The notes: generated by a model from the sequence alone, not told the origin. Positions 46,097-56,380 are shown, counted from the first letter of the stretch. The stretch: DNA of 64,000 nucleotides from Emiliania huxleyi CCMP1516 (GCF_000372725.1 NW_005202113.1:291520-355519); one strand, 5' to 3'. A program made the numbers and translations.

Positions 46097-46915
46097 ATGT
46101 CTCAGAAGGGCCACGGCCACATCGCGTATGATGGCTCACGTCTGCGCGAGCGGCAAACAAGCTTTGAGGAGGTCAAGTTGAGCAATGGCAGCCTCGCGCG
46201 CGTGGCCGACGCGTTGCAGCTAAACTCGCTGCCGTGTGTGCCCTCCTCTCCTCGAGCGCTCTTCCGATGGGCCGCCGGTGATTGCGGTGCTACGATGGTG
46301 GAGGCATACCACCAGCTACGGCGCTGTGAGGGCAGCAAGCACGTCAGCGACTCGGGGCTGCGGCTGCTGACGGATTGCGCGGCGGGCGAGGTGGTGGCGG
46401 CATTCGTCGTAGCGGCCGTGGCGCCGCCGTGCCTGTCAGAGGAGGAGCACGAGCAGCTCCTGGCACTGCTTCGCGCGAGGGATATTGGGACAGAGGGGGG
46501 GCTGTCGACCATGCAGCGCGACGACAAGTGGTGGGTCATTTACGACAAGGCGCGCTCGCCGGGTTGGCTGCTGAATGCACCGCTGCTCGTTGGCGGCAGA
46601 TGCCAGGGCGTGAGGAAGCCGCAGGCCAACGTCGTGCGGTACGTGCCGCAAGGAGAGGAGGGCGTCGTCTTTGTGGTGGCCAAGAAGCCGCTCAAGGCGG
46701 GAGATGACCTGTGGTTCGCGTACGGCTCGAGCAACGGCATGCTGCGGGAGGTGCGCGCGGCTCGCAAGGAGCGTAGCGAGAAGCGGCTGCGCGTGGACCG
46801 CGGGCCGGCGCAGCGGAAGGAGGCGCGGCGCCATCAAACGGACGCCGCGCGCAAAGCCCGCTGGACTGGCTCGTGGGAGCGACCCAACTCGCGTGTTGTT
46901 AAGGGGGGTGAGTGA
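46097..46915 (+). CDS. SET-domain-like protein
   Basis: SET domains transfer methyl from SAM to lysine, often in histones. From the ATG at 46097 the protein has 272 residues (MSQKGHGHIAYDGSRLRER); an ATG at 45965 would add 44. The C-terminal part has the order expected of a SET core: WVIYDKARSPGWLLNAP, then an Asn-containing turn (VRKPQANVVRYV), a strand EGVVFVVAKKPLKAGDDL and WFAYGSSNGMLREV, recalling the A-x-x-I-x-x-G-E-E-L then Y end of SET. The NHxC knot is not conserved, so catalytic competence is doubtful. A Lys/Arg-rich tail follows. Its location inside the inverted-repeat-bounded segment makes it a candidate element gene. Confidence 0.5.
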   Translation: MSQKGHGHIAYDGSRLRERQTSFEEVKLSNGSLARVADALQLNSLPCVPSSPRALFRWAAGDCGATMVEAYHQLRRCEGSKHVSDSGLRLLTDCAAGEVVAAFVVAAVAPPCLSEEEHEQLLALLRARDIGTEGGLSTMQRDDKWWVIYDKARSPGWLLNAPLLVGGRCQGVRKPQANVVRYVPQGEEGVVFVVAKKPLKAGDDLWFAYGSSNGMLREVRAARKERSEKRLRVDRGPAQRKEARRHQTDAARKARWTGSWERPNSRVVKGGE

Positions 46916-46964
46916 TACAAGCTTACTAAAGATGAATGTTCACGCGCACCCACACATGCACACT

Positions 46965-48820
46965 TCAGGCCGACCAACGCATCCCGATCGCGATACTAAT
47001 CCAATGAAACCCAGGACTATTGGACTCGTGGTCGTTCATCACAAAGTAGCGGAGCGGAGCGGGCGGAGCACGCTCGGCACGCACATAGGTGTGCAGGCTC
47101 TCGCCAATCAGGCGAGCGACGTAGTCTCGAGCGCCAACTGTGAGTGGCCACTCGTAGCACGGATACGCGATCCTCGTCCCAGCGGGGGCATCTCTCCATG
47201 CCTGTCCCTCGTCAGGGTGAAACTGGTCGTAGAAGTACTGCGTCAGGTAGTACACCTCCTGCGTCTCGAGCATGACGGCCTCTTCCTCCAAAGGAGGGTC
47301 TCTCCGTCGCATATTGTTCAGCGCGTTGTTCCCAACGGTGATCCAGTTTTGCTGCACGGCGTCACTCACGTCGACCGTCAGCCACGCGCCATCGCTGGCA
47401 TCTCGCATGGTCTGGATGCTGCGAGCAGCCACATACCCACAAGCAGGGCCTCTCTGAGTCATGTTTGTAGTGACCGTGACGTCAAAGCCGAGGCACCGAA
47501 GCCAGGCGATGAGCGCGTTCCTCGTGGCGACACATCGTGGCGACGCATGATAGAAGTCGATGACTCGTGCCTCAAGGATCGGCCTTGGAGCCATGGCTGC
47601 GAAGACTCGCCAGGGTTCGGCACTCTGCCCGACGAGTTGATGTGGCACCCGAAGCGTGGGCAGCCCGCGCCGAACAAGAGCGTCGGTGTTCCTCTGAACC
47701 TCACGGCTTGTTCCTCCGCTCGGACGAGTCGCCTGCTTCTTGGGCTCACTGTTGGGTTCGGCGCCACTGCTCGGTGCTGCGGGCCGCTTCCTCAGAGCCT
47801 TATCGGAGGGGGCAGGAGCCTTATCGGAGGGGGCAGGAGCCTTATCGGAGGGGGCAGAGGCTGGCCCGCTCATCCATGAGCGGAGGCTGCTGCTCCCGTT
47901 TGTCGGGCGCGACGATGACGGGCGCGACGCTGGCTTCGGCGCCTCGTGCCCGAGCCGTGTGGCGGTCCGCGCGGCGAGGCTGCGCAGCGTCGCCTCGTGC
48001 TCTATGCGCAGCTTGAGCGCCGGCTTCCTCGCAATCGTCTCGGTGAGTCGCTCGACGCCGGGCCACGAGGAAAAGGCAAAGTCGGACGGGTTGCGCACGC
48101 GGGTGAGGGCGACGAAGAGCAGCCCGACGCACCACTCATCCTCCCCAGCATCAAACACGACGCGCGGCAGCGTGAGGCCCTGCGCCTTGTGGACGGTCAG
48201 CGCGTAGGCGAGCATGAGCGGGAACTGCTGCCGCTTGTGTGCGGCTCCGTTCACATAGATCTCGCTCGCCGCGCGCCCGATGCAGACCAGCGCCTCGCAC
48301 GACGAGTCGAAGTTGCCGGCGGGGCCATGTTCGTAGGAGGGGCCCTTGTAGCCGTCGCGGTGGGCCGTCGCCCGTCGCACCCTGAGCACCACGGCCTCGG
48401 TCATGCCCTTGGCGTTCACAATCACGTCGTGCACGTGACCGACTGTGCCGTTGCAGAGGCCGTGCTTGATGCAGAGGTTCCGCGTGATCATCACGCGAGC
48501 GCCGAGGCACAGAGACAGGTCGTTGGTCAAGTTGCGCATGTCGTCATCGTCGGCAGCGGCAGCGATGGCGCTCGAGTTGATGGCTGGGATAGTGATGCTC
48601 GGCGTCTTCCTCTCGAGCGCCGCCTCAATCTCAGCGTTGTTCCGCTCGTCTCGCTTGGCCTGCGTGGTCACGAGGTGGTACGTCTCGGGCGACGCAAACT
48701 GAGCCTGTCGCCCGTCGAGCCGCATGTGCTTCTTCATGTACTCCACATCGTCCCGGGTGGCGAGCCCGTCACGCACACGCAGCTGCACCTCTCGAAAAGA
48801 GTCGTCGGAGGTGCGCTCGA
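46965..48820 (-). CDS. Pif1-type helicase with papain-like peptidase domain, N-terminus in the gap
   Basis: Only the C-terminal part is present; motor motifs I-III fall in the N gap. Visible Pif1/RecD-type blocks are LCLGARVMITRNLCIKHGL, NGTVGHVHDV, the motif VI region QFPLMLAYALTVHKAQGLTL and FVALTRVRNPSD. A linker with three APSDKAP units (a 21-bp tandem repeat at about 47798-47865) follows. The last 190 residues form a separate domain with GPACGYVAARSI and, near the end, NDHESNSPGFHWISIAIG: Cys before His, as in papain/Josephin-type peptidases and unlike Ulp1. The same domain, in the same order, ends the helicase at 60246-64000. Probably DNA replication or mobilisation of the element plus protein processing; both are inferred. 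Confidence 0.75.
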
Positions 48821-48920
48821 NNNNNNNNNNNNNNNNNNNNNNNNNNNNNNNNNNNNNNNNNNNNNNNNNNNNNNNNNNNNNNNNNNNNNNNNNNNNNNNN
48901 NNNNNNNNNNNNNNNNNNNN
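48821..48920. other. Assembly gap (100 N)
   Basis: One hundred N, a standard size for a gap of unknown length. It splits the helicase gene from the right arm of the inverted repeat. Confidence 0.99.
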
Positions 48921-49241
48921 ACGCCAAAGAAATCGAAGATTTCGGCGGGCGCCCGACGCGCGGTATGGAGCACGGCGCGCTGCCCGGCATGCCTGCAGCA
49001 TCCAAACGAGACGCACGGCGTCGCTCAGCCGTGTCCACGCGGCTTCGCTCCTGTCCTAACCGGCGCCATCTGGGCGGCTGCTGTGGAGCTGCCGCCGGCG
49101 GTGCGGCAACTGGCCGACAGATACAACGCTCAGGGCACCCGCCGGCGATTCACTGGAAAGGAACGAAGGCGCCGCTGTCGGCGATTCACCGCCGTTCGTT
49201 CCCGTCTCTCAAGCTGGCTACACTGTACATGGACGAGGGAG
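48921..49241. repeat. Right arm of the large inverted repeat
   Basis: Complement of 42851-43171 with only a few differences over about 320 bp; it continues into the gap on its inner side. Confidence 0.9.
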
Positions 49242-50131
49242 TTGTCGAATTTTCTGTGGTACGGGTCTCTGTGTGTTAGCAGACCGCCCTGGCGGACTCG
49301 TTTACACTTCCAAGCTCAAGCCAGGCGCCGCAGGCCATAAAGAGGAGCGCAGATTAAAATGGCGCCGCAGGCTCCCCGGGCCGTCCGCGCACAGACCACA
49401 GGAAAAAACAAAAATCTATAAAACATCTATCAACTCCACTAGGGGGTGGGTGGGCTCCGATCTCCCCATCTCCAATACTCTCTAATCCACAGCGTCGTCA
49501 TATTAGGCCGGGGATCCAGTCAGATCTCCGATCTCCATCTTCAATCTCCAATCTCCCAACGTCGTCATCTTAGGCCGGATTCAGTCAGATCTCCGATCTC
49601 CATCTCCAATCTCCAATCTCCAATCTCGATTCGGGGGCCCGGGGGAGGAGGGGGGCTCAAACCTTCAAGGAGATGCAATTTGGATTCATTCACACTGACT
49701 GACCATCTCTCGTCTCCGATCTCCAATCTTCTACTTGGCCACTGTCGCCGCCGGCAGCAATCTACGACCTCCATTTTCAATCTTCGATCTCACATCTGGG
49801 GCGGTCCGGATGGCTGGGCGCTAGGATCTACAATCTGCATTCTCCATCTCCTACGGCTATCTCCCACATTTTGGCCCGTGTTGCTGCTCAGCGATCTGCA
49901 ATCCACAATCTCAATCTCTTCGTTCTTTAGTCTTGAATGGGGAACCGGAGAGGAGGGATCTACTGGCGAGACTTGGGCGTGTCCGTGTGAGAGATCCACT
50001 AGGATCTCCAGTCTTAAACTTAATCTACACTGTCTCTCCAACCCCCGATCGACTGTCTGTTCTTGCGCAGAGATTTCCGCCATAAAACTTAAAAGCCGTA
50101 TTCCAATTCCATTGCTCCCGACGCCCTCTCT

Positions 50132-50163
<32 letters not shown>

Positions 50164-50610
50164 CATACATACATACATACTCGTGTCCAATATTCCTCCG
50201 CCTCCGCCCCTCGGGCCCTCTCTTCTCGCTTTTGCCTTTCGAGCCTGTGTGCGCGGCCCACCACACGAGCAGGCTCCCACAGATCGACAGACGACAACCC
50301 ACGACCATGCCCACGACCCACAGTTATTATGCGCCCCAACTCCCATGCCATGCCCACGGCCCGTGCCGCCCCTAGAGCCGTACAGCGGTCTATGTGCCAC
50401 ACCACCCGCACGACCACGCCACGGACGAGTAGTTCGAGCCTGATGAGGAGAACTATTGCTCCTCCCGGCTAGCCGTCCACCCGACGGCACAGTCCCAGCC
50501 ATCCACATAATGTGGGCATGCGCACAGGCCACGCCAAGGCGGCAGTAGGTACAGAGGAGATGGCGATGCCAGTACACGAGCGCGGCTCACACCTGCCAGG
50601 TTGTTGACCG
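49242..50610. other. Intergenic: gatctcca-type repeats and (ACAT)n
   Basis: About 49490-49640 contains two tandem copies of a roughly 73-bp unit (cgtcgtcat-ttaggccgg then gatctccaatctcc runs). Similar gatctccaat words continue to about 50030. (ACAT)n occupies about 50133-50180. No gene is supported. Confidence 0.6.
50133..50180. repeat. (ACAT)n microsatellite
   Basis: About 12 uninterrupted tetranucleotide units. Confidence 0.97.
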
Positions 50611-51099
50611 CTAGGTTGGTGAGCGCTTTTGCGGGACGTGGTTTTTGAGGAAGGACTGGACGCGCCGCAGCAGCCTCGGCTGTGGCGTGGGCTGAACGGT
50701 GGGCGGCTCGGGGCGGAGTGGTCCCGCCCCGGCGAGGTCCGCATACTGCACCACAAAGGCAAGCAGCAGGAGCAGCAGCCCGACGACCACCACTCGAGAG
50801 CCCTTGGGCCCGACCGGCGCTGGCGCCGCCGCCTCCGCCGCCGCCGACGGCTTGGGCTCGATGTCGGCTGCCGTCGCGCGCGCGCGCCTGCCTGGCGAGT
50901 CGCGCAGACGCGACGACGGGGGCGCGGCCGCTGCGAGCGCCGCGGTGACGTCCTTTGAGGGCGAGTCCGACCCCAGCCGCCGTTTGGCGGGCGAAGCCTT
51001 GGCGCGAGTCGGGGAGGCGCGCGGAGGCTTTCGCGGCGACGGCGACGGCCTGCGCCGCGTGGGAGATCGCGTCGGCCGCTGCGGGGAGGAGGCGACCAT
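50611..51099 (-). CDS. Small Ser/Pro-rich single-pass membrane protein
   Basis: A 162-residue frame from the ATG at 51099 (MVASSPQRPTRSPTRRR). The first 100 residues are low-complexity with many S/T-P-x-K/R sites (SPTR, SPSPRK, SPSK), typical of proline-directed kinase targets or chromatin and microtubule binding. A membrane segment (VVVVGLLLLLLAFVVQYADL, about 103-122) follows, then a short Pro/Leu tail ending FLKNHVPQKRSPT. This layout suits a tail-anchored nuclear-envelope or ER protein. No family recognised. Its start is 135 bp from the divergent sulfotransferase start, so the two may share a promoter. Confidence 0.6.
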   Translation of the reverse strand: MVASSPQRPTRSPTRRRPSPSPRKPPRASPTRAKASPAKRRLGSDSPSKDVTAALAAAAPPSSRLRDSPGRRARATAADIEPKPSAAAEAAAPAPVGPKGSRVVVVGLLLLLLAFVVQYADLAGAGPLRPEPPTVQPTPQPRLLRRVQSFLKNHVPQKRSPT

Positions 51100-51234
51100 C
51101 AAGGAGGTCGTTCAAGTCGTCGTCGGGTAGCTTTTGCCAACAATATAAATTCAGGAGCTCGCAGAAAATAAAAGAATTCCTACCTATTCGCTGCTTTTGC
51201 TACTAACACGCAAGTCCTGCTGGGCGCGGTGGAC

Positions 51235-52299
51235 ATGACTGCGGCCGCCCCAGAGGCCCTCTCCCGCGGCTACTCGCTCGGCGCCGCGGGCGGCGCCGGC
51301 GCGTGCGCGCCGCTGTCGGGCTGCGCGGCGGCCACGTGCGTCGCGGCGTCGCAGCCGCTCTCGTACTGGAGCGGGCCGCTCAACCTGTCGGCCGCCCGGC
51401 GCGGCCAGCTCTTTGCGGGCAGGCGTGGCGGCCGCAGGATGCGCGGCGGCCGCCGGCTCGAAGCGGACGGCGACGCGACGGTCGGGCGGCAGCTGGCGGC
51501 GCCGGGCAAATGCGCGCGCGGGAGCCCCGACTGGAAGCCGGTCGGCTTTGTGCATGTCAACAAGGCGGGCGGCACGGCGATGATTGCCATCCTCGGCAAG
51601 CACAGCCGGCCGCAGATGCTGCAGTTCACGTCGCCGCAGGCGCTGGCGAAGCTGCGCTCGATCCGGTCGCGCTTCTTCCACGCCTCTGCCGCGCTCCAGC
51701 AGTGGGCCGTCGGCGAGGCGGCCTGGCGCGACGCGTACCGCTTTGCGCTCGTTCGCAACCCGTGGGCGAGGCAGGTGTCGATGTTCCACTTCCTGCTCGA
51801 GACGGCGTCGTGCGCGAAGCCGTGCGGGCAGCGCGCGGCGCACTGCGACAAGCGGCTCCTGCCGCAGGCGGGCCCCTGGCTCGCGAGCGTCGACCTCGCC
51901 ACGCCGCGCTTCCGCGCGTGGATCCGCGACATGGCTGCCGCCTTCCCACCCGGCCACCCGCAGCAGCACCTCTTCGGCGCGCGCTTCCACGGGAACGAGC
52001 GCGACGCGTGGTACAACGCGTCCCAGATCTCGTGGATGGTCGACGGCCGCGGCGCCGTCCTCGTCGACGACATCTTCAAGCTCGAGGAGCTGCAGCAGCA
52101 CTGGCCGACGCTGCAGCGGCGCGTCTGCTCGCTGCGCGGCGTGCCGTATGCCGACGGCGGGCTGAGGAAGAACCCGTCGACGCACGCGCACTACTCGCGC
52201 TACTACGACGACCAGACGCGCCGGATCGTCGCGCAGTACATGCAGGCCGACATCGACCGCTTTGGGTACACCTTTGAGCAGCAGCAGGGCGGCGGCTGA
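51235..52299 (+). CDS. Carbohydrate sulfotransferase
   Basis: Transfers sulfate from PAPS to a sugar in the Golgi, consistent with the sulfated polysaccharides made by marine algae. From the ATG at 51235 the frame gives 354 residues. GFVHVNKAGGTAMIAILGKH is the 5'-phosphosulfate-binding loop (about 105-124). FALVRNPWARQVSMFHFLL is the 3'-phosphate site (RNPW, about 177-195). The C-terminal block HYSRYYDDQTRRIVAQYM then DIDRFGYTF is typical of family-2 sulfotransferases. The N-terminal 100 residues are Ala/Gly-rich without a clear membrane anchor, so Golgi targeting may depend on a different start. No intron seen. Confidence 0.82.
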   Translation: MTAAAPEALSRGYSLGAAGGAGACAPLSGCAAATCVAASQPLSYWSGPLNLSAARRGQLFAGRRGGRRMRGGRRLEADGDATVGRQLAAPGKCARGSPDWKPVGFVHVNKAGGTAMIAILGKHSRPQMLQFTSPQALAKLRSIRSRFFHASAALQQWAVGEAAWRDAYRFALVRNPWARQVSMFHFLLETASCAKPCGQRAAHCDKRLLPQAGPWLASVDLATPRFRAWIRDMAAAFPPGHPQQHLFGARFHGNERDAWYNASQISWMVDGRGAVLVDDIFKLEELQQHWPTLQRRVCSLRGVPYADGGLRKNPSTHAHYSRYYDDQTRRIVAQYMQADIDRFGYTFEQQQGGG

Positions 52300-52886
52300 G
52301 GCGCGGAGAGGGCGGGGGCAGGGAGCGTGTTTCCAGGCGATTCTTCCGCGCCCGGGCTTATGTGGTTGTTCGTGGACCCGCTATCGTCGAATTCCAATTC
52401 GTGAGAGAGACGAGTCTCGCTACTGCTCCGCGAGACGGGGGGTTGCGGGGGGGAGGAGCGCACTGAACAAGACTCAAGTGCTGTGTCGGATGTGATAAAG
52501 CTGCTCCCATCTTTTGGGTAATCACAGCCGCCGCCCCCGCCGCCGCCCCCGCCGCCGCGCCGCCGAGTGTGCGAGACCGTGGAGTCCGAGAGCGGAGTCG
52601 TCCGGAGAGGGCCGGGAAAAGTGCGCGGGCGAAGCGAAGGCACACACCGGCAGTTTGCGCGCCGCGCAGCTGTGGGCCTGTGGCTGCTGGGCGGAGCTGC
52701 CCCCGAGCTCGCAGCTGACACAATACTCAAAAGAGACAACACGTAAAAAAACGTGTACTTCCGCACACGTTCTCACCGCGGCTTTGATTCGTGAGTCATG
52801 AACGACGCGCTGCCCGCCGGACACCGTGCGCCGTCGAGTACAAAACATGGAAGACCCAGGAGAAGCGCGGGCTCTTACCCTCATCC
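52300..52886. other. Intergenic between convergent genes
   Basis: A (CCGCCC)n-like tract at about 52526-52565. No gene. Confidence 0.4.
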
Positions 52887-54037
52887 TCAGCTCTCCTTTG
52901 GCTTGCTCGGGGCGCACTGCTCGATCTGCCGGTCGATTTGCCGGGTAAAGTTTTGCAATCGGTGGTTGTACCAGGACGCGCCGTTCCACGCGGCGAACAA
53001 GCCGGTGCACAGGACGACCGCAAAGTGGATCTCCGGAGTGCCATACGCGTACAGGGGGTACGTCGTGCAAAGGATGGCGGCGTTCAGCGCCACCGAGATC
53101 ACCTCGTACTTCAGGAAGCGGAGCGTCTCAGACCCGCCCTCGCCGATGCGGCCAAGAACGGCGGTGAAGATGTTGCGGCCGCCGCGCGAGCTCATGTTGT
53201 AGTGATAGGTCGTGTTCCAATGCCTGCTGCGGAGCGCATCGCCAAAGGCTAGCATGAAGGCGGCATGGAGCATAGCCCACACCGCGAGGAAGGCGAGGGG
53301 CAGCTGGATATACTCAGAGAGCAGAACCTGGTCAATGGGGAAGAGGTCGTTCTCCGTGTGCCACCGGAGGCAGTGGGCGGCGATGTGCGGCGAGAGGTGA
53401 ATGATGAGCGACATCATGTGGTCCACGCTGTGCGGGACGAGCGCATTTCCAAGAAGCACCACCGAACCGCCTGAAGGCAGGGCTTACATACTGTAAAGGG
53501 TGGGGAGCGACACAGTCGGTGCCGTGCTGAGAAAACGACACCGAGCGGGCCGGCGCCGAAGGCGAAGAGGGTGCGCAGCGCAGTTGCGCGTGTCTCGCGG
53601 TCAAACTTTTCAGGGTAGACGCCGAGGGAAATCAGATAGATCGTCATGGAGAAGTTGGCCGCCCAACAAAACTCCACAAAGTAAGCCAGGCCAGCGAGGG
53701 ATGGTTGAGACCAACGCCAGGCGTGAATGGGCGTGAGGATGCAGAACTGAAGGCAGTGCCAAAGATAATAGTGCTGTGGCCAGCGTCCGGCGATGTAGAT
53801 GCTGCCGAAGGCCTTTGCCTGCCCCAGAAAAAACTTGCCCCGGTTAAAGCCGAGGACTGGCGATGCGCCAAATCTGTGTTGCTCCAATTGGACGACGGCA
53901 AGGGCAGTGCGCAGGCCATCCTCGTAAGTCAAGCACGCCTGGGATTTAGCCGCGATTCGCGAGCTCCGACGTTTGGGCGTGCCCGGGCCGAGAAAATGCC
54001 ACGAGGAGGGAGGCATGCTTGACGGACTCCGCGACAT
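52887..54037 (-). CDS. Glycerophosphocholine acyltransferase (Gpc1/DUF2838-like)
   Basis: Gpc1-type enzymes acylate glycerophosphocholine with acyl-CoA to give lyso-PC, a re-entry step to phosphatidylcholine. Exons 53542-54037 and 52887-53470, around a 71-nt GT-AG intron, give 359 residues. Multi-pass: hydrophobic segments include LWHCLQFCILTPIHAW, LAGLAYFVEFCWAANFS, YIQLPLAFLAVWAMLHAAF and FLKYEVISVALNAAILCTTY. The family's core is rejoined by the splice: AGPLGGSVVLLGNALVPHS then DHMMSLIIHLSPHIAAHCLRWH. The C-terminal block NGASWYNHRLQNFTRQI is also typical. It is shorter than yeast Gpc1, so an upstream exon may be missing. Confidence 0.82.
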
Positions 54038-54369
54038 CGGAGCGCGCGTGCCAAAGCGCACGTGCCGACGGCAACCCCTCCGCCCGGGTTTGATGACCGC
54101 AAGCTTGGAATTGTTTTTTGAGCTTAGCCTTCGATGTTATGAAAACAAACGCAAGGCGGACATGGCATATCGCTCTCGGGCTCACAGACATCCCTCACAC
54201 CCGCCGCCCCCGTGCGCGCCCCACCCCGGCCGGGAGAAAGGGGAGTGATTGTTTTTTTGGATTTTCGCAGCTCTCCCGGGGCACTGACCTTCTCTGCGAA
54301 CACCTCCCTGACACCTCCCAAAGCGGGCGTGTTTGAAGCCACCTTCCGGTGCTCGCTGTTGCCAGCCGA
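54038..54369. other. Intergenic
   Basis: Between two minus-strand genes; no gene seen. Confidence 0.4.
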
Positions 54370-55333
54370 TCAGACCTCGTTTGCCTGCTGGAATAGGTTC
54401 GCCAGCACCGCCAGCGCGGCATCGTCCCAAGGCGCCCCCCGCGACGGAGTCGCCGGCCGGGCTGAGGCAGGCCGCCGCCTCGGCTTCGGCGGCGTTTCGT
54501 ACCCTGCTATCGGCACGCTTCGCTGCGCAGGTGGCCGCCATGCCGGCGATTGGTTTCGGGCCGACTGAGGCCTTTTGAAGACCTTCTTGGGTGTCGCCAG
54601 CCTGGCAGTGCTGCGCTCGAGGTCCCACTCTCCAAGGCGAAGCGGTTTCTTCCCATCCGTGTCCGGTGGGCGTGGCGGCGGCTCCGGGGACCGCGTGCGC
54701 GCCTCATTCTTCCGCTTGGCCCAGTTCTTGGCATCGCGCTCGAGCGCCTGAAACCTCGCCTCCCGTTCCTTCTCGGTGACCTTGCTGCCCCGGCTGGAGA
54801 GGGCTCGCATCGCCGCCCGCTCTTTGCTGACCTGCTCCTGCTGCCACCGCTCAAAATTCTCCTTTTTAGAGCGCTCCAGCGAGAGCCGCAGCCGCTTCTG
54901 CGCCTCGGCGCGGTCCGCCTTGCTGAGCTTGGACGGCGGTCGCGCCGTCGCCGCGCGCCGCCTGCGCTCCGCTGCCGCCGCCGCCGCCTTGCTTGCCTCC
55001 TCCCCGAGCGCCGTCCGCAGCTCCGCGTGATGCGATCGAAGCAGGTCGCGGCAGCGCCCGGCGACGGCGAGCGTGAGCTTCAGCAAGCTGGCGATCGATG
55101 CGTTTGGATACCTGAGGAAGAGGAGGCGATGGAGAGGCTACTACTTTGCGTAACGACAGCCACCAAATTGCCAGCCCGCACTTGATCCGATCGGCGGCCG
55201 TCTCGCTGTGCATCGCCTCGATGCGCGCAACGTAGGAGTCGCGCTCACGCGAGAGCTCATCCCACTCGCGGCGCATCCGATTGATCTCGATCGCAGTCTC
55301 GTCGAGGGCTGGCGCGCTCGCCGTGCTCGTCAT
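54370..55333 (-). CDS. Coiled-coil protein, two exons
   Basis: Exons 55182-55333 and 54370-55111 around a 70-nt GT-AG intron, 297 residues. Exon 1 starts MTSTASAPALDETAIEINRM and runs into a heptad-rich helix (MRREWDELSRERDSYVARIE). Exon 2 continues with long charged helices (SKADRAEAQKRLRLSLERSK; KEREARFQALERDAKNW) and a Pro/Arg/Ser-rich tail (RPQSARNQSP; RPASARPATPSRG). Such coiled-coil proteins with basic SAR/PxSAR tails occur in flagellar and microtubule-associated proteins, but no specific family is recognisable. No membrane segment. Confidence 0.72.
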
Positions 55334-56062
55334 GCCTGCCGTCGTTTCCTCTTCCAACCGCCCGGCCCGACTTTTCGACGGCCGCCGAGTTTGATCGAGG
55401 CTCTTTTTCGGAAACCGTTTCGCAACATGCACATGCACATGTGCATGCACATGCACATGTACATGTACATGTGCATGCATGTATGTATGTAGGAAGGTCA
55501 AGAACAGCCAGGCTCGGACTGGACACCAACGCGGTATGGGTGGACGCTGGACAGATGATGACGGCACGCACGAGCGCGACACACAGACACAAACAGGCTC
55601 ACAAGACACACAGCCAGCGGGCTGCCACACACCCTGAGTAGGCGTACACATAACTCAAGGCCACATCCTCCCTGTCGCCCCCCCCCCCCCAGCACTCCAA
55701 GGTGCCAAGGAGAACAAACAAACAAGGGCACAACAAACAACAGACGAAGTAACATGCGTTGGGCTGTCGCAGGTTTGCCTCTCTCACCCCGTCTGTTTTC
55801 CTTTCCTTTTCTCTACAACACCCTCTCTTTTCCTCTCTATTTTCGTCAAATTTTGGGCGCTGAGCCGAGTCTGAGGCTGGTTTGGCTTTGGGCCCAAAAT
55901 CAGCCAAATTTTAGGCCAAATCGTCAAAATGCCGGGAATTTTGCGGAGAACCCGTGTATACCTGGAAATTACCCTGCGACCGCCTGGGTTTTTTGTCGAT
56001 TTCCTCAATTTTGCCTCAGATTTTGCCCCAGACCAGCTCTCAGACTCAGGGAAACTCGGCTA
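55334..56062. other. Intergenic with microsatellite and degenerate repeat
   Basis: CATGCA/CATGTA repeats (about 55423-55490) are self-complementary. A C-run lies at about 55680-55690. About 55930-56030 has the cccgtgtatacc / gggttttttg words seen in the elements at 21500 and 31586. No gene. Confidence 0.55.
55423..55490. repeat. CATGCA/CATGTA alternating repeat
   Basis: Purine-pyrimidine alternation that can form hairpins. It lies upstream of the coiled-coil gene's ATG, in or near its 5' UTR. Confidence 0.9.
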
Positions 56063-56380
56063 CTCGCGAGTTTCTAGAATGGAGCACCAAACACCATGAG
56101 GGCCCAACTTGAGAATCGTGCTTTTTGGGTTGGGTTGGGTTGGGTTGTTGGGTTGGGTTGTTCCGCGTGAGGTTGGGTCGTCGGCGCGAAGGGTGAGGTC
56201 TCGACCGCCGCCGCTCACGCCAGCGGACGGCCACTGCCGGTGTTTTTGGCTTCGCCACCGTCCAAGGCGTGCGCCATGCGCTCGCCGGCATCGAGCGAGC
56301 AACTCTCTCCCTCGAACCGTCAGATTTTTGGGGGAGAGAGTTGGGCCCTCGCGAGTTTCCAGAATGGAGCACCAAACACC
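56063..56380. repeat. 33-bp direct repeats around the truncated element
   Basis: ctcgcgagtttc-agaatgg-type unit at 56063-56095 and 56348-56380, one mismatch. It is larger than a normal target duplication. Confidence 0.85.
56098..56350. mobile_element. Truncated copy of the palindromic element
   Basis: Left arm of about 207 bp matching the arm of the 510-1678 element (starts gagggcccaactt), then about 35 bp of other sequence, then a right end reduced to about 12 bp (agttgggccctc). Flanked by 33-bp direct repeats at 56063-56095 and 56348-56380. Confidence 0.8.

Larger units (their letters stand above)
42851..49241. mobile_element. Putative large DNA element bounded by about 320-bp inverted repeats
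   Basis: Inverted arms bound a 6.4 kb segment (plus an unknown amount in the gap). Inside are an unknown 168-residue protein (minus), an unknown protein of 303 to 373 residues (minus), a SET-like protein (plus) and a Pif1-type helicase fused to a papain-like peptidase domain (minus). No transposase or integrase is visible, though one may lie in the gap. I see no clear target duplication, so the exact ends are uncertain. An inverted duplication or a mis-assembly is the main alternative. Confidence 0.55.

Noticed and set aside
50183-50443. Pro/His-rich frame after the (ACAT)n repeat
   Set aside because: Low-complexity, no conserved features, no neighbours that support it.
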